A stretch of DNA of 64,000 bases. It comes from Callaeas wilsoni (lineage: Eukaryota; Chordata; Aves; Passeriformes; Callaeidae). The notes beneath the pieces are model-generated. The model ran no database searches. It worked only from the letters and a program-made list of their open reading frames with translations, and was not told the origin of the DNA. The DNA is taken from positions 42,089 through 106,088 of the forward strand of contig VWPU01003994.1 of the NCBI GenBank assembly GCA_013398955.1, in the 5' to 3' direction. Of the stretch, positions 47,131-62,100 are shown piece after piece; position 1 is the first letter of the stretch; each line of letters begins with the position of its first letter. The position numbers were made by a program, and so were the translations under genes.

Positions 47131-50100
47131 GGTGGTGACCCTGGGCCTGAGAAGCCCTTCTCCTCCGGGCACAGGGGATGCAGCCCCCTCTCTTATGCCC
47201 AGCAGTCATCACTGCAGGGATACAAGCAGCTTAAGGACCCGCATACACTCCTGACACCACACTGGATTTTTAGGGAGCTACTGGAGAATCATACATGCTG
47301 CCAGCTTACAAAGCCAGCTAATTATACAATCTGTTAAGCATGTATGCGCACACAACAGTGCTTTGAGTCATTAGAGGACGGGATTTATACTTCACTGCAC
47401 GCATCTTGCTCTTTGTGAGTGCGTGCCTGGATACAGCCAAAACGAACACAAGTATCTGGAATGTCTGCAGCTCGCAGGCCAGCGCATCTGAATACAAAGC
47501 TGAGCCCTGCGCGGCTCAGACTGGCTGCCGTGACCCTCAGTTGCACATCGTGCTTCCCCAAAGAAGGTTAAAATCCTTACTGCCTTTTTTATCACTCTGC
47601 GCATCTGGAAGCAGATTGCAGCACGTTTAAGCCATGTTCCGAAGCTGTACGAGGGATATTAGGGAGGACAGGGCAGCGGTGCAGGTGATGGGTTGTGCAG
47701 ACAAAGAGCTCGAGAGCGGAGCCCGCAGCGCGGCTGTCCCGGGTTTAATCCCGGCAGAAGGGTCACAGGGACCGCGGTTCCTATGGCAGCAGCCACTCCT
47801 CCAGGGCCGAGCCACGCCAGATGGAGATCCCTGTCCTAGGTGTTTGCCAGACGGAGAATGCTGCGGCACACCAGAGATGTCTGTTCCCTTCAGTCATCAG
47901 CAGTTCATTTACTGGTGCCCAGTTCTGCTCTGCAAGGCAGCAGCTCTCCCCAGAGCACCGCAGGTGAAGCGCCCAGCGGCCCCAGGTCTGCGGCTCAGAC
48001 CAGGGCTCCCTTCCACGCTGCACGTGGCCAAATCATCCAGGTGCTTTTTATGCAAAAACTGAAAGCAATAGCTATGTTTTTCATGGATTATATGATGCTT
48101 CTGGAAATTCTTGAATTTATTCTGCTGAGGATTTCACTCCAGCTTCCCAAATCTCTAAATATCCAACATAACATGCCAATGAGCTCTAAGCACCACAACT
48201 GGTTTCATCCATGTAGCGTGGCTACATCCTATGGACAGCCCTTATCCTAAGCAATCACATACCTACAGCTTATGCTATACTTTCAAAAGGACATATTTGG
48301 CACTGGATTTTCCATTTTTACCACCTATGTATTGCCATATTGCCTATTATTTAATGTGAACTCCAAAACAGGATTTTAAGCATTTGGTGCATAAGGCACA
48401 GAATATTATTTTGGAGCTTTGTAGCAAGTCAAGCCAAACCACCTCCATTTTCACATGTTTTTCTTCTCTGCAAGTTGAGGGAAGAAGCAGAAGGCACAAA
48501 TCTGTAAGAGTTTCAGCTTTGTCTTGGAAAATACAAGTTGGTCAAAATAAGCTCTTAAAATCTAGCAGAGGCCACACAAATCTAGCAAGTAGGAAATTAC
48601 ATTTCTTTGTGTTGTACCGTATCAAGCCCCAGCTCCTGTTCATCTGTAACAAAGTATTTTCTTTCTCTCACTTTTCAGTGGAGGGGAGGTAGTCAGGAAA
48701 AGAAGATGGTGAGCCACACCTATGCTCTCATCACAAAAATAAGCCCTCTTTGTAAAGCAGCCTAGCAAAGAAGTTGCAGGATCCACAGGTGCTTTAAAGT
48801 ACAAGACATTTCACTCCTGAGATTTTCTTGTGGGGCCTAGAATACCCCAGGTCGCTAGTACCTTCTCCAGAAATTTAGAAAGCAAGGTTCTGAAAAACAA
48901 GCTACTTCAAAGCCAGTCTTCTCTATGCATAATCCAAATTTTTATAGCTGATATTGTTAGAAAGACATTCCTGCCCAGCTTACCTCAGTTATGCTTTCCC
49001 TTCTTCCATCCAAATAAAAAAAGGAGAAAGCTGGGGTTTTTTTTTTCAGACAGTGTAAAGTAGTATTTCTTGCCAAGATCCCTCAGTAACACTTTTTCTC
49101 CATCACTATCAGGTTTTGTAGCCTTTATATATGCCAAGGGAGAAGAAGCAGCTGAATGAGTCAGTCTCCCTCAGTCAAAACTAGTATTTGTTGCAAGACA
49201 CTTGAGGTAAAACTAAAGCAGCTGGAGAGGTGGAAAGTGTTATCTGAACACCCACTCCTCTGTGGGTACAGAAAACGAGGAATTCAGGAGTACAGCCTGC
49301 ACACACCATGTGTGCTGCTCTCCAGGCAAACCACACCAGGCACTGTGCGAATCATCGGTTGCTTGATCTGGCCTCAGCTGAAGCTTGTTTATAACTCATT
49401 GAAGCTGCTCTAATACAACCATCACTGCTGCTCAAGGCAATTACCTAAAATATCTCAGCTATTCATTTTCATCCTTACGTCAAAGCTGTGTTTAATGGAT
49501 CTGACGCTGTGCCTTACAGTACCGTACACCTGCTATTAAGTAAACCATCAGGAGAGCTTACAGGTTTGAAATTTGCTGCTTAACTCACTACTACTTCACC
49601 ATCAGCACCTGAATGAAATGAAACTCCCAGTAATTTTTTTTTTCAGCAAACAGTTTCACCGTGTTACCCTTTTTATTCATTTCTACCCAAACGCAGACCT
49701 ACATCACCAGTGCAGGATTCACAACACGTATATTAACTTACTCCCACCAGCTCAGCTAAATAAATCATTATCCACAGTTCAGTTCACCTGCAAAGATCAA
49801 GCTGAAATTCTCTGACAAACAAAGTACTCCTGCTGCCCTTGTCTAGTAACTTTAATGTAATCTACAGACTGATCCAGAGAGCCAACTTGATATCAAGTTC
49901 CAAAATCAGTGATGAATCTGCAGAACTATTAAAAACACAGATCTTAGAGGCAGAGGTGTTTGAACACTCCTGCTTTCCACTAATAATGTCCTTTGCTCAA
50001 TGTCCTTCTAATAATTGCCAAATCGATGGCATAAACAGATGCTTCTACTGTTCCAAAGCAGTGAGACAAAGGGCGGTGATACTGCAGAAACTGCAGTGGT

Positions 50101-51842
50101 CAGGATGAATGAAATATGACATTGAAATTCTAGCAGCACTTCAGAGAAAATATTGAGTGTTTTGCTAGGCTCCCAAGCAACCACACGCTGAGCAAGGCCA
50201 ACAAGCAGGTAAAATGGTGCCTCCAGTTATGCAGGCAGAAGATGCAGGGAGGACATCCAGAAGGCAGCACACACCTTTCCAGGTGTCACCTTCACCGTGT
50301 CGCAGCAGATGGAATTACAGCCCACAGCGCAGCACTGAGGAAGCATCAATCTGATATTTAAGCTGTCTCCTTTGAAAGACAAACTACGAGTGACACAGCT
50401 GCCTGGTTGAACCCACACTCACCACCCGTGGTGCCAGGCAAGCACAGCACAACTGCACTGACAGCAGCTCAGGAGTGAGCTGTGACTTCCAGGGGAAACC
50501 ATGCTTGGCAGGAAGGTCACTCCCACCTCAAAATGTCACTGCTGCCAGATAGTCCTCGAGCTGTTCCAGCTTACTGCAGCAGCAGAAACTGTGCCCAAAA
50601 AGTGAGGGAGCAGTTTTCTGCATGCCAGCAAAATCAGTGAGGAGTCAGATGGGCACCCGGGCTAAAGGAATGGCCACCTCCCACAGCAGGATGGCTCAGT
50701 CCTCCTCAGCTTGCTCCAGCCCTGCTGGTGGGGCTTGTCCTCAGGCCCACAGCCAGAACCAAGCTCCAGGGCAAAGGTTTTTTTACCTTTTCCACCAGCA
50801 AAATTACAAGTGGTTACAATACTATAAGCAATGGTTCACTGCACCCTTCTGACATCGATCCAGAGGCAAACACTTATAGTTAGTAAAACGGGGAAATCAA
50901 ATTCACCTCCCATCCAGCCTCTACCTGAATCGTGTTCATTTAGAACATGGCATTTGTTATTAACTTTATCTCTTCTAGCTTCCTTCATCAACAGATAATA
51001 AAAAATACTGGCATAAAACCAGCTCATACATCTGGTCACAGTAGTCAGAAACACCACACCTCACACACCAGCCATTCCCCTGTGTGCATCTGAACTGCTT
51101 GATGGGCGAAGTGCCCACCCTATAAAGCCAAGAAGTCACCATCTCAGGGGTCAGCTTAAGGAGAACTGTGTTTGTTTAGCTCAGTTTTGTGCTTCTTACA
51201 GAACTACGCCAATTCATATTCTTCAAGTACTCAGTGCTGCATCTTCACGCCCTTAAATGACCAGCCACCAGCTCAGACACACTGATGCTCTGACATGGCA
51301 GACAATCCAAATTCTCAGTGCTCATTGTAAAAGCTACAGCTTTTCTCAGTTACCTGGAAACATTATTTCAAATCAGCTGAAGTACAGCTTTGTACAGCAG
51401 AGCCCCCAGGCACGGAAGGGACAGTGCCTCTGCCACATGCCCCCTGATCACAGCACAAGACAGCAACAGGGGATCCAGGGCTCTTCTCTCATCACCAAGG
51501 AGCAGAAACTACTTGTGACTGAATGAGAAAAACAAGTAAACAGGACTAAAAGGGCAATTTGCTACACCTGTGCCAGCCAGAAAAATGCATATATAGTCCT
51601 TAGTGAGTTGAGTGCACTGCTCTGTCTTCTTGTTCAGCTCAATCAAGCATCCCACAGGTGGGCTGTTACAGAACAGGAGCAGGAAAACTAAATCAGACAA
51701 CACAACTTTCAAAGAGGGACTAACCTCAGTGGGGAAGAAAGAACACAAGAACTCAGCTGGCTTCTCCCATCCAGCACTGATGTACTTTATATTCTTCCAA
51801 CACAAAAACTATGCACAAAGGATGAAGAGCTCATAAAGCTAC

Positions 51843-51893
51843 AAAAAGGAGAAATTCCAACATGAGCTGAAAAAGGAGCAATTCCAAAATGAG
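51843..51893. repeat. Imperfect tandem duplication, period 27 bp
   Basis: AAAAAGGAGAAATTCCAACA plus TGAG (51843-51866) recurs at 51870-51893 with two mismatches over 24 bases. Confidence 0.85.
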
Positions 51894-54800
51894 GCATCAG
51901 GAACACCAAGAGAACGCAGCAAGAAACATTTTGTGATGGTCCAGATGCAAGGATAAACCACAGCTTTCCCAAAGGGTATACAGGGAATTTACCTAGATGG
52001 AACTGAACAGGCTTAGGTCGAGTTTTAGGAACTGAGAAGAGCTCTGGTTCATTAGGGATTGCCCATAGCACTACACAAACACCAGCCACCACACAGGTCC
52101 AGTGCTACGTGGCCACCACTCTGCTGCACAAGCCGAGCAGCTGGTGGCTGTAGAGGGACACGGGGCTGCCACTGCCAGCTGTGAAAGGATCCCGAGGCGA
52201 GGGCAGGCACAGAACCGCATGACAAGTCCCAGCCTTATCACGGTGGTGTCAGAGGCACAGGCTGAGCTCTGTTTTTCGGCAGGATGCTTTGGCAGTTGCT
52301 GTCCCATTTCAGAGTATCATTTAGTGCGACGACTGACGGGCAAGATAAACCGGTGGCATCACCACACCCCACCCAGGAACGGGGCACTGCCACTGAGCGC
52401 TCACCCGCTGCAACACAAGGTGCAGGAAACAGTTACTTCGTAGCAGTATTTTTCCCCCATTCAGGATGTTAGAAAGGATGTCATTTCTACAAGGTCTACA
52501 ATGCTTAAAGACTTTTGAAAACCAAAAGCATCGGCAACACTGTATTCATATCCATCTCCTAGTGAAGAACTGAGGCTACATCCTTTAAAGCCAATTCACT
52601 TCTACTTGCACAAAGCTACTTATTTAAGACAACGGCACTCGGAGCTGTTACTAGTTTGACTCTTTGCTTACCTCTGGGATATGAAAGTTTAGATAAAGGT
52701 ATTTGACATTAAAATCAGTTGAGAAAAACATCCTAACACGTTCCTAAGCCTATCCGCTTTTCTTAGCACGACAGGCTTTACAATATTTCTTGCAATTCTC
52801 TGCTTCATGCTTTGTTCAAAACTTCCTGATTATACTAATAAAATAATGCCTAAAGCACACCAAAAACCTTTTGATAGAGTCAAAATTAAAGTATCGGATC
52901 TATTACACCACCCAGCCTTTCCCCTTCGCTGGAGACGCATTAGAGCCTTTGGACATCTCATTTCAACAAGAAGGTTATTTAGTTCTTGAGTTTGGAGTAA
53001 AGTATTTAATCGCCAAAGGATTTGCAAATTACACATGAATATGCATGTAGCACTTCTCACCATGACATAAATCCTATTGTATATTTATGAATGGATTGCT
53101 TTGCCTCCAGCTTCTACATGTATATAAACACAGGTTTTAATCTTCAATTCCTTCCTCCCTCCCTTCTTTTTAAGAAGTTGCTTAAACAAATTTGCATTTT
53201 TGGAATCTATTACCTACAGCGTATTTCTTGCCTTTTTTTTTTTTTTCTTTTTTAAACTCCATAAACCTCCTTCTCCCATCAGGCAAAGTGCTTACTTATT
53301 AAAGGCTTTAAAGACCCTGTAAACATGGCCATAAGAGAAATATGCAACAGTGTTATACGGCTTGGGAGAGAAAAAGTTGAAGTAACAATCACTGGAAAAA
53401 GGAGTGCACCAGAGCTGGGAACACAAAGGTATAAAATGACAGGTCAACAGCTTGCCTTTGACTGCAAAGACACTAGCTAGGGGGGAGTAAACCCTCCATA
53501 AAGATGGAGAATGCAACATAAATAGTAAAACTGTTGTTGTGAAATCCCTAATTCATACTGACGCAACTCCATTATTCCCTACACCTTTGAAAAGGCATCT
53601 AGGCTGGTCACACAGCAGCTGGACCAAAGCAGCATTTCAGCTTGTCCTCAACAAAAAGAGGTAAGAGGCAGTACCGTCATTCAGAGAGTTATTGCCACAC
53701 AACTGCCCAGCTACTCCAGAGAAGTAATTCAAACAATAAAGCCTTTAAAAGGCATTGTTAAAATTATTAAACTTCGGTTATTTCACTGCAAATCTGTTCT
53801 GTATTAAATTTGACTGCGAAGGAACACTTACCAACATGCCACGCTCCATCAGAAGCAAGTGCCACAAGCAGATTTCCAAGCAGAAGGTTTATGGGTGTGA
53901 ACTACCACTTGGGGTGTTCTATTTTTGTTACTACACACAGCAAAACCCCAACACCCAGGAGCTAACTGCACCAAATGCCACCTTCTTTCAAGGACGTGGT
54001 GCCACTTGGCTCTGTGCAGAAACCCAGAGCAGCCTCCAGGCCCAGCCCCATCTTGCTGCCTGGGGCTCTGGCAGCAGCCACGGGGACGTGATGGGACATG
54101 GTCTGACACACAAATCCTCCCAGCCCCAAACAGGCAGGCCTAAACCAGGCTGTGAACCGCAGCGTGCTCAGCTGCACTCATGGATTCCTCCACTAATGGA
54201 GGGATCTTCTCCTGACAGGAGGAACCACCAGAGCACCTGGCCCAAACCTCCCCGTGAAAGGACTCCACTGGAGAGGACACCCAGAAGAGCCAAGCTACTG
54301 AAGATACAACACGACTCGTCAGAGCTACCACCCAAAACTGCAGGAGCCTGCGTCTGGGAAGCAGATAGAGAGAAACCAGCAAGCACTCTGGGGTATTAGC
54401 TACAGACTACAGAACAAATAGAGAATAAAGAAGAGAAAATTCAACACAGAACATTTGCTTTAGGGATAAGAGTGGAATTTACAAAAGATGTGTGAAAATA
54501 AGCCTGAGTGGAGGACTCTGTGTGACCAGTCTCTGCAAACTAAGATTTTTATCCATGCAACCCTTTTGCAAATGACCACACCAGGCTCCTGCCATGCACC
54601 TTTCTGCTTCCATCCACACAACCTTCCCCCCAAAAAAAAAATCTTAAAAAGGAAGTGAGGAGTACTGCCCAAGGAATATAAGACAAGCAAACAAGATGTG
54701 CTTTAAGAAAAGAATTCATATTCAGGTTATGCTTTCATTAACATCGGGCAGATGATGACAGATACCTTCTAAACTGAATTATTAGTAAGGCAGTTGTATG

Positions 54801-57800
54801 AGAAACTCGCCATGGCTGCCACACAGCAGGCTATGAGTAATTAACAGATGACAATGTATCTACCTTTATCCAGAATTATAGACCAACTCAGCTGAGTTTG
54901 CACATCAAAATTTAAAAAGCAAACTATAGAAAAGTTAGGAAGTCTAAGATATCTTACAAAACTTTAGTGCCACAGAAAACCATGGGACATGCAGCAGCTA
55001 TGACATTTAATTTCCCTACATATACAGATAAAAATAAGACAGCATAACACTCACTGAGGACTGCAAAATCTCTTTGCCAGACAAATCTGCCCATGTCTAG
55101 GACATCAGAAAACTTTTTGAGAACTAGCTGTTAAACAGCCTAAAGCCTTCTATGTACGTGTCCATACAAGAATTAAACAGTCCCATCAAGGCAGTAACTT
55201 GTGTTAACTCTGATGATTAGACCTTGTGGTGTGAAATCCTTACCAGTGACATAAGAAAAGACAAATAGCAAACCTGGTTTACTGCCTTGCTGGCTGAGAA
55301 GCTGTTTAGGTTAGCTGGATGTGGAGACGACTTCAAGGAATTTCAGAAAAATCTAAACAAGTGGGTCAACTGACAGCTGAAGTGGAGAGAGACCAGATGT
55401 TGAGAAATGTTGAATAATATACTGAACAGGAGAGTTTAACCTCCTAATTCTCTGCAGGGTTAACACACCACTAATCAAATACACCTGAGCATCACCACAT
55501 CCATGCTCCAACAAAAAAGCCTGTTCAAAGTGATGATTTAATTTCAAGTTTAACCATGCCAAAACTCTGCAATACCAAATGTTATTCATGCTAAGAATAT
55601 TTATTTTTTTAAAAAACCCCACAATTCAATATGAAAAGTTCACCTGGAATTAGATACAGTACAAGTCATCCTAATTTAGATAAATCTTACCGATTTTTCT
55701 AAAAATACCCAGCACCACCCAAGACAGGCCACCAGCCTGAGACACCTCACAGGAAATAGGCTGGGTAATTTGCAGAGCTGCATCACATGTGACAGCCAAA
55801 TACTTTCCATTATCATCCCCACCCAAATCCCCTTTGAGATAATTTGGATAAGCAGCTCAAATATACACTCAATGTTTCAAACAGTCCAACAATGGAGCAA
55901 GTGTCCAGGACAAAGATGTCAGGAGATGACTCCTCCTGTTCACTCGGGGGTCAGTGCCGTGGTGCAACAGGTTTCTGCTGCCAAGCCATGGTGCCAACTA
56001 GCCCCTCAGAGGATGTTCCACGGGATTCACGCACCCGATGGCCTGGAGGCTGCATGGCCGAGGGGACAGCCTGTGCAGCCGTGCCACCAGCATGTCTTCT
56101 AGTGCCTGCAGAGGCTCAGCTGGCTCGTGACACCCAAAGTCGTGCCTAGCACAAGCAAAATCAGCCACTAAATTATCCACAGTACGGCTTCACCGAGCAG
56201 TTCTGGGGCTGCCAACATTTTCCTGTGCTGCTCAAAGGGTCCAGAAGGTTATTTTACCCACTGCTGTTCCTCTGCAGGCCATCCTCCCTGTGAGGTAGGG
56301 TTGTGAAGGATGAAAGAGCAGAGAGCCCTCTCCTTGGCAGGGGACTGCCCTTACTCTGAGTACAAGGCTATTAAGGCAGTTGAAAGTCACATATGAGAAA
56401 TCTGCAAGCTGTTGCAGGGTCATTTAAGCAATAGTTCCACTTACATTTTGGTTCAAAGTAGCTGTGTGACCACCTTACATCTCAACTCTGCACAGAGCAG
56501 ATATGAATGACTGCCTCTTGCAAATCAATACTGTTTATTGCGTGCTTTAAATCAATAAGGCTTCCCTCCATAGAGTACATTCTTCTAAAATAGTAATTAG
56601 GCATTTGAGGAGAACTAAACAGTTTCACTAAACAATACCATTAGTCCTGAAACATCAGTTTGACATCTCAGCCAGAAAGCACTTTGTCAGAACTAATTAA
56701 TCCCTACAGCACCTCTATGAGATTGAGAAAGCAATTCATCTGTTTTTCAAATGTGTTGGGTACTTATGCTGCAGAACATCGTGGCTGGGGTGGAAGCCGT
56801 AAGTATCAGCATAAACTGAGAACAAACCAAGCCAGGAGAACCCATCCAAGAGAATGAAAAAAAGAGAGAACACTGACAGCTGTAGGATTTGGCTTCTTTG
56901 CATCTTCCCGTTACACACCAAACCTCCTGTGACTATCTGGAGAGTCTTCCAGATGCCACTTCACTGAATGAGTGGCAGTGAAAAGCAGCTCTTTTTCTGC
57001 AGGGAGCAGTTTTGTCCACTGTTTGCTCAGCCAATTATCTATGCATGTAGCTTTAAAGGGAGGAGGGAACAGTAACCTTAGGCTCTGTGAACAAGAACTG
57101 AGCTTAAACTGTTCAAATAAAGCCAAGTCCTCATTACCACAAGCAAAGCACGTAACCTTACTAAACAGGTCCCACGAATGGCAACCAGCCAGCATAAAAA
57201 GTATTTCTCTCCAAGGAAGAGGTCAATCTGCATAGCTCTCCTCCAGGTGTATGCAGTAGCATTAGTCTACATACTTCCACCTAATCTGCCAAGCTGCTGC
57301 CACCCCTCTTTATTGATTAATTATTCCAGCTAACGCTTGCCCTGCCGGTGCAGCACTCAAGGCCACCAGGCTCAGGCAGCCCCAGCACAGGGAGACCAGC
57401 AAGGCTTTCCCAAGCCACCTGCATGGTCTCTCCCTCTCTCTGAGAAAGGCTTGAAGGTGTCTCATACGACACAACCGAGTGTCAAGCCCAGCCCAGAACA
57501 CTTCCCTCCTGTCAGACATGAGCTCAGCAGTGTCCGTGACGCGTGCACCAACGCGCTGTGGGGCGGGGACGCTGCTCGGGACGCTGAGCACAGAGCAAGG
57601 GCAGCCCTGGCAGCCTGCAGCCACCTCCAGGAGCACACAACAGGAGTCATTTCCTAACAGACTCCTCCAGCAACCGAGATTAGAGCCAGTCCCAAAAGGT
57701 GGAGTGGTGGGCCAGTGACAGGACCCCCCTGAGCCACCTAGCAAACACCACTTCTTTATGTACAAGTTATTTCATTAAACTCCTTTGGACAAATCTTCCC

Positions 57801-59074
57801 ATGTCTTCCAATAAGTTTTCTGGCACAATCTAGAGGAATTTAAATCAGACTCAGACATGGAAAATTTTCCTGCAACCTCATTTTCCCATAACTGTACTAG
57901 CTATGAAGCTGCCCTGAGAAGGATATCTTTAGGAGATGCTCTGCTTCATTGCTGGTTTCACACAGGCTCCAGCAAGTGAAAATCCATTCTTCCTGTAAAA
58001 CTCGATCAGAAATCATGGGGCAGAGCTAAGCACCTGGGAACACCTCCTCAGCTGGGCTGGCAGAGAGCCTGACCAGGTCAGGTGCCTGGGGACAGTTTCA
58101 CAAGTGCACCCGCAGCAGCATTGCTGGGTTGCCACCAGAGCCAGCCCCACTCCCACCCCTCCAAGCCAGCCAGCTCAGCCCCAGCTGTGCCACCACAAGT
58201 TTCTGCACAAGCATACACAACCTGGATCAACTGTTTCTGGAAAATGAACCCAGCCAGCAAAACGACGTTTTTCAGCCAGACCACCTTCTGGACCTCACTC
58301 CCTGCACTGATACAGAATTTTACCCTGGCAGCAACAGCAGCTTAAGGTGCCCCAACAACAACAGCACCAAGCACCTGCCCCAGGTGCCCAACACTGCAGC
58401 CACCTCTCCCATCATACCCACATCTTCTGGAATTTACTAGCCAACTTCCTGCCATTCCGCTGGATGGAGACCAAGATAACTACTTTGATATGAAAATACA
58501 TGACCTACATAGGCATGGAATTGTTGATTCCGTTGCCAAATAAGTTTCCAGTCAGTAGCAATGTCACTAACTTCACATGCTGTCAGTTTTTGAGGCAAAA
58601 TTAAAGGAGTGAACTTGTGAGCAAGATGACCTTGCCAGAGCAGAAGATGAAGCTCAACCTACATATTTCTAAACAATCTGATTTACGGAGATTGCTTCAA
58701 AAGCATTTCTGATCTTTTAAGACTCAGAATTCCCCAAGATGCATTAAAAAGCTGCTGAGCTGAACAAAGCCTCACATTTTTCTTGTTTTTTTTCTCATGT
58801 TCCATAGGGAAGTAAGATAAGATAATGCTTTTTGTCATTCTAAAGTCACTACCAACATCTTCTGTCTCTACACACGTGTGCATACCTCACCTTTAGTAGT
58901 GATGCCCTTGCTGAAAAAGTATCACACCTGTTGTTTTCAGTTCCCTCCCCAGTGTGAGGTGAGCTTACACAACTGACGGTGCACACTGGCTCTGAAGGCA
59001 GTCTCTGCAGTCTCCAAAGCATCCAAGACATCCTAAACCAGGCTTGTCCGGGGAGTCCAGGGGGGAAAAAAATC

Positions 59075-59101
59075 AACTAACTGACTAACTAACTAACTAA
59101 C
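59075..59101. repeat. AACT tetranucleotide microsatellite
   Basis: About seven AACT units with one interrupted unit (AACTGACT). It is short and probably only weakly polymorphic. Confidence 0.9.
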
Positions 59102-62100
59102 ATCTGATCTTTTATAACTGAAGCGGTGCGATGGATTTCAGCTCCAACCCACTTTTCAAATCTACAGGTGCACCCTGAGCTAACTCATCTTGGAAGACAC
59201 TTGATGTTAATAAATTAAAATAATTTCAAGTGTCACAATAATCTTACTTGCTGTCCTTGTCTCCCTATGTATTAGCACCTACATAAACCAATTACTATGG
59301 AAAAAAGTAAGAACAGCACAAATCCTACACACGAGGACACCTGTTCCCAAAGATGGCACTTGGATGACTTTGAAGACTGCATTTTTGTCACTCACTTCAG
59401 TACTCGTGGAAAACGGTCATCAGCAGTTTCTATGGGCACACACTGAGCTGCCTGTTCCTTATAAAGCAGTCAGCTATTTTGGGGAACGCAAACACGAGAC
59501 AGCAGCAGATTCACATATATATGACAGGGTGCTTAGCTAGGTATCAGCAAAGAAAGGCAACAACAGGCATCAAACTAGCAGCCTTCAGCTGCATGACCTA
59601 TGCTGTTGGCACTGATGAAAGAGCATTTCTCTCCCCTGGTTTTTCTATCTTGGAGAGTTTTTCTCTCTTCTCCTTATGCTTACTGATTTTCATCTGCAGA
59701 AGAGCAGAGCGCCCTTTGTTCCTGCTGCCTTTCATTGCCCTTCCTTCTTCCAGCCCTTTTACTTTGAAGGATTCTCACATTTAAGTTAGCTATAGCAGCT
59801 TTATTCCAGTCATTAAAGCTATTCTACATTCAAGGAGTAGACAGTTACATATGAAATTTTAGCACAACGCTCACATTTCTGAATCTTTAATAAAGGCAGT
59901 TTGTAGACCAAGTGTGCAGAGCAGACTGGGGATGAAAAGTTTAAAGATCAGAATAATGCAGAGGAGACAATACTCTGCAGCATTTCACATAAAGCCTAGA
60001 AGGGCATGGCTAGATGATGGTGCTCTCTATATGATATGCTTGGCTCTTCTCCACTAAAATCCTCAGGCTGAGCAAAACTGAGTCTTCCTGAATAAATAGG
60101 TGGCCCTAACTGCATTAAATAAGATCTTACATGTGACACCACATGCACTGCCCCTCAGCCTTGGCAAATCTCTTCACCAAAGCTCTGCTTAGGAGGTTCG
60201 GACTGGAAGAACCACCATGGGGAGTAGGAGGGTAATTTAGGTAGCAAATGCAGAATCTGGGCTTTTATTTAATGAACATCTCCCAACCCTTTACAGCAAC
60301 AAGAGCCTTCAAGAAATGAAGGGCCATCAACTAAGGCACTGCTGCCTCCCAAAACTGAAAATATCTGATGCTGTTTAGTAACTTCACCCAATTTAAACTA
60401 CAATTGCTCCTATTTCAATAGCTTTCATTCTCAACAGGAGTCCAGTGATAGAAGTGAAATGAGAAGTTCAGTCAGCTCCATCTAAAATAACCTAAAAAAA
60501 CTGCTTGAACTACCAGGCCAATAGGAGAGTACAACACAAATATTCCAAAAGTGGGACAGATTATTGGGCATAGACAAATTTTCAGTGTATCCTGAAACTT
60601 CTGTGTTGAAAGACAAGGAGAAGTAATAAAATTTATCTGCTTACAAGACAGTCTGAAGGAGAGCAGAAGTTCCCCTAAACCTGGTGTAAAGAGCCCAAGG
60701 ACAGCAGAGCACTGGAACAGAGATTCCCATCTCTAATCCTCACTTCTGATGAAAGCTGAAATCTCACTCAGGGCACTCTGTTGCTCAAGTGCTGCTCATG
60801 CTGATGTTTAAGAACAGGCAGCAGCTGGTGCTAAAGTTTTGAGACACCACTGGTATTTTCTGTTTGGCCACCAGCACAGCAGCTTCCAGAGCAGATGCAC
60901 CCTCTGTGTTAAGAAAGCAACTGAGCAGCTCTCTGGCATAGTTTATCAACTGGTACATAATGGTGCAGACCTGAAAGGTTTTGCTCAGTTTTAAAACTAG
61001 GAATGACAAATTTTCTCCCCAAGCTTAACAAGCTTTGATTTCCCATCACACTGGACTAAATTCCTGAATTATCTAATTTCCAACAGATCTATCAAAAGAA
61101 GTCAGCTATGTGAGCTTCCTCTTACAAAAGGGAAAACACAGCAGGGTTTTTGTTTTCCCTCCCACCTGTTCAGAAAAATTGCCTTAGAGCTTTTTAACCT
61201 GAAATTCCTGTAATGCAAAGTTGATTCTTTTCTGTTACACCATACCACAGAGACAGCAACAGTTAAATCACAAAGTTCTTCAGATTATTTTATCTTAGAT
61301 GAGTTCTCAAAATGCTCCAACATCCACAGGTTTCCCAGGACTGCCTCGAGTCTTAAAAAGTACAGTGTAAAAGTGCTCTGACGTGCAGCTGCTCCAACCA
61401 AGATTCCAGGCACCGGAGCATCACTCGGGTAGCTCTACGGGACAGTGAGATGCCTCCAGGTGCCAGGGGCCTCCTCCCGGCAAAGTCTAACAGCCCATGG
61501 GCAGGATTCGAGCCATGTGTTAAACAAGAACTGGAAAGCACCAGCCCAGCTTTTGATTCCACAGCCCAAGGCCAGCCGAGGTCCCACCTTTCCCCCCTAC
61601 CTCCCCTTCCCTGCTGCAGATCCCCCAGAGCCAGGTCTGCTTCCCTGGCAGCCTGTTAAACCAACCTCAGCAGGACTACAAACCTGCTGTCACAAAACAG
61701 CGGGATGGCCCATGCCCTGAAGCTAGATGGTGTCCCTGCTCATGTTTATTTCCACTAAATTAGGCTGGAATGAAAGATTTAGGGAAGGTTTAAAAACCTG
61801 TGTTCTATCTTTCACTACCAATTGCTGCTCGCTGATGAGGTTTACAAAGGTCTCCACTGACACTGGGTTCGGAGTGAGCCCTAACACACACATCTTCCTC
61901 CACATTCCTCAAACTTGCATTTCTACAGCCGTGTTACCCAGTATTTATCACTTTTTGCTGGGTTACAGACAGGATGTGTAAGCACAGCACACAGAGCACT
62001 GTAGCAAATTCACAAACTAACATCTCGACTGCAGCAATTTTAAATAAGATTTGTAAAAGGATAAGCTTTCAAACATTTAAACTTAAAATACAGTGGTAAA

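Noticed and set aside
53755..54399. 214-codon plus-strand open frame
   Set aside because: No recognisable domain, no splice context and biased low-information composition. Most likely a chance frame in GC-richer intron sequence.
57310..57765. 151-codon minus-strand open frame in intron 1
   Set aside because: No recognisable motif. It overlaps other long frames in GC-rich sequence, as expected by chance.
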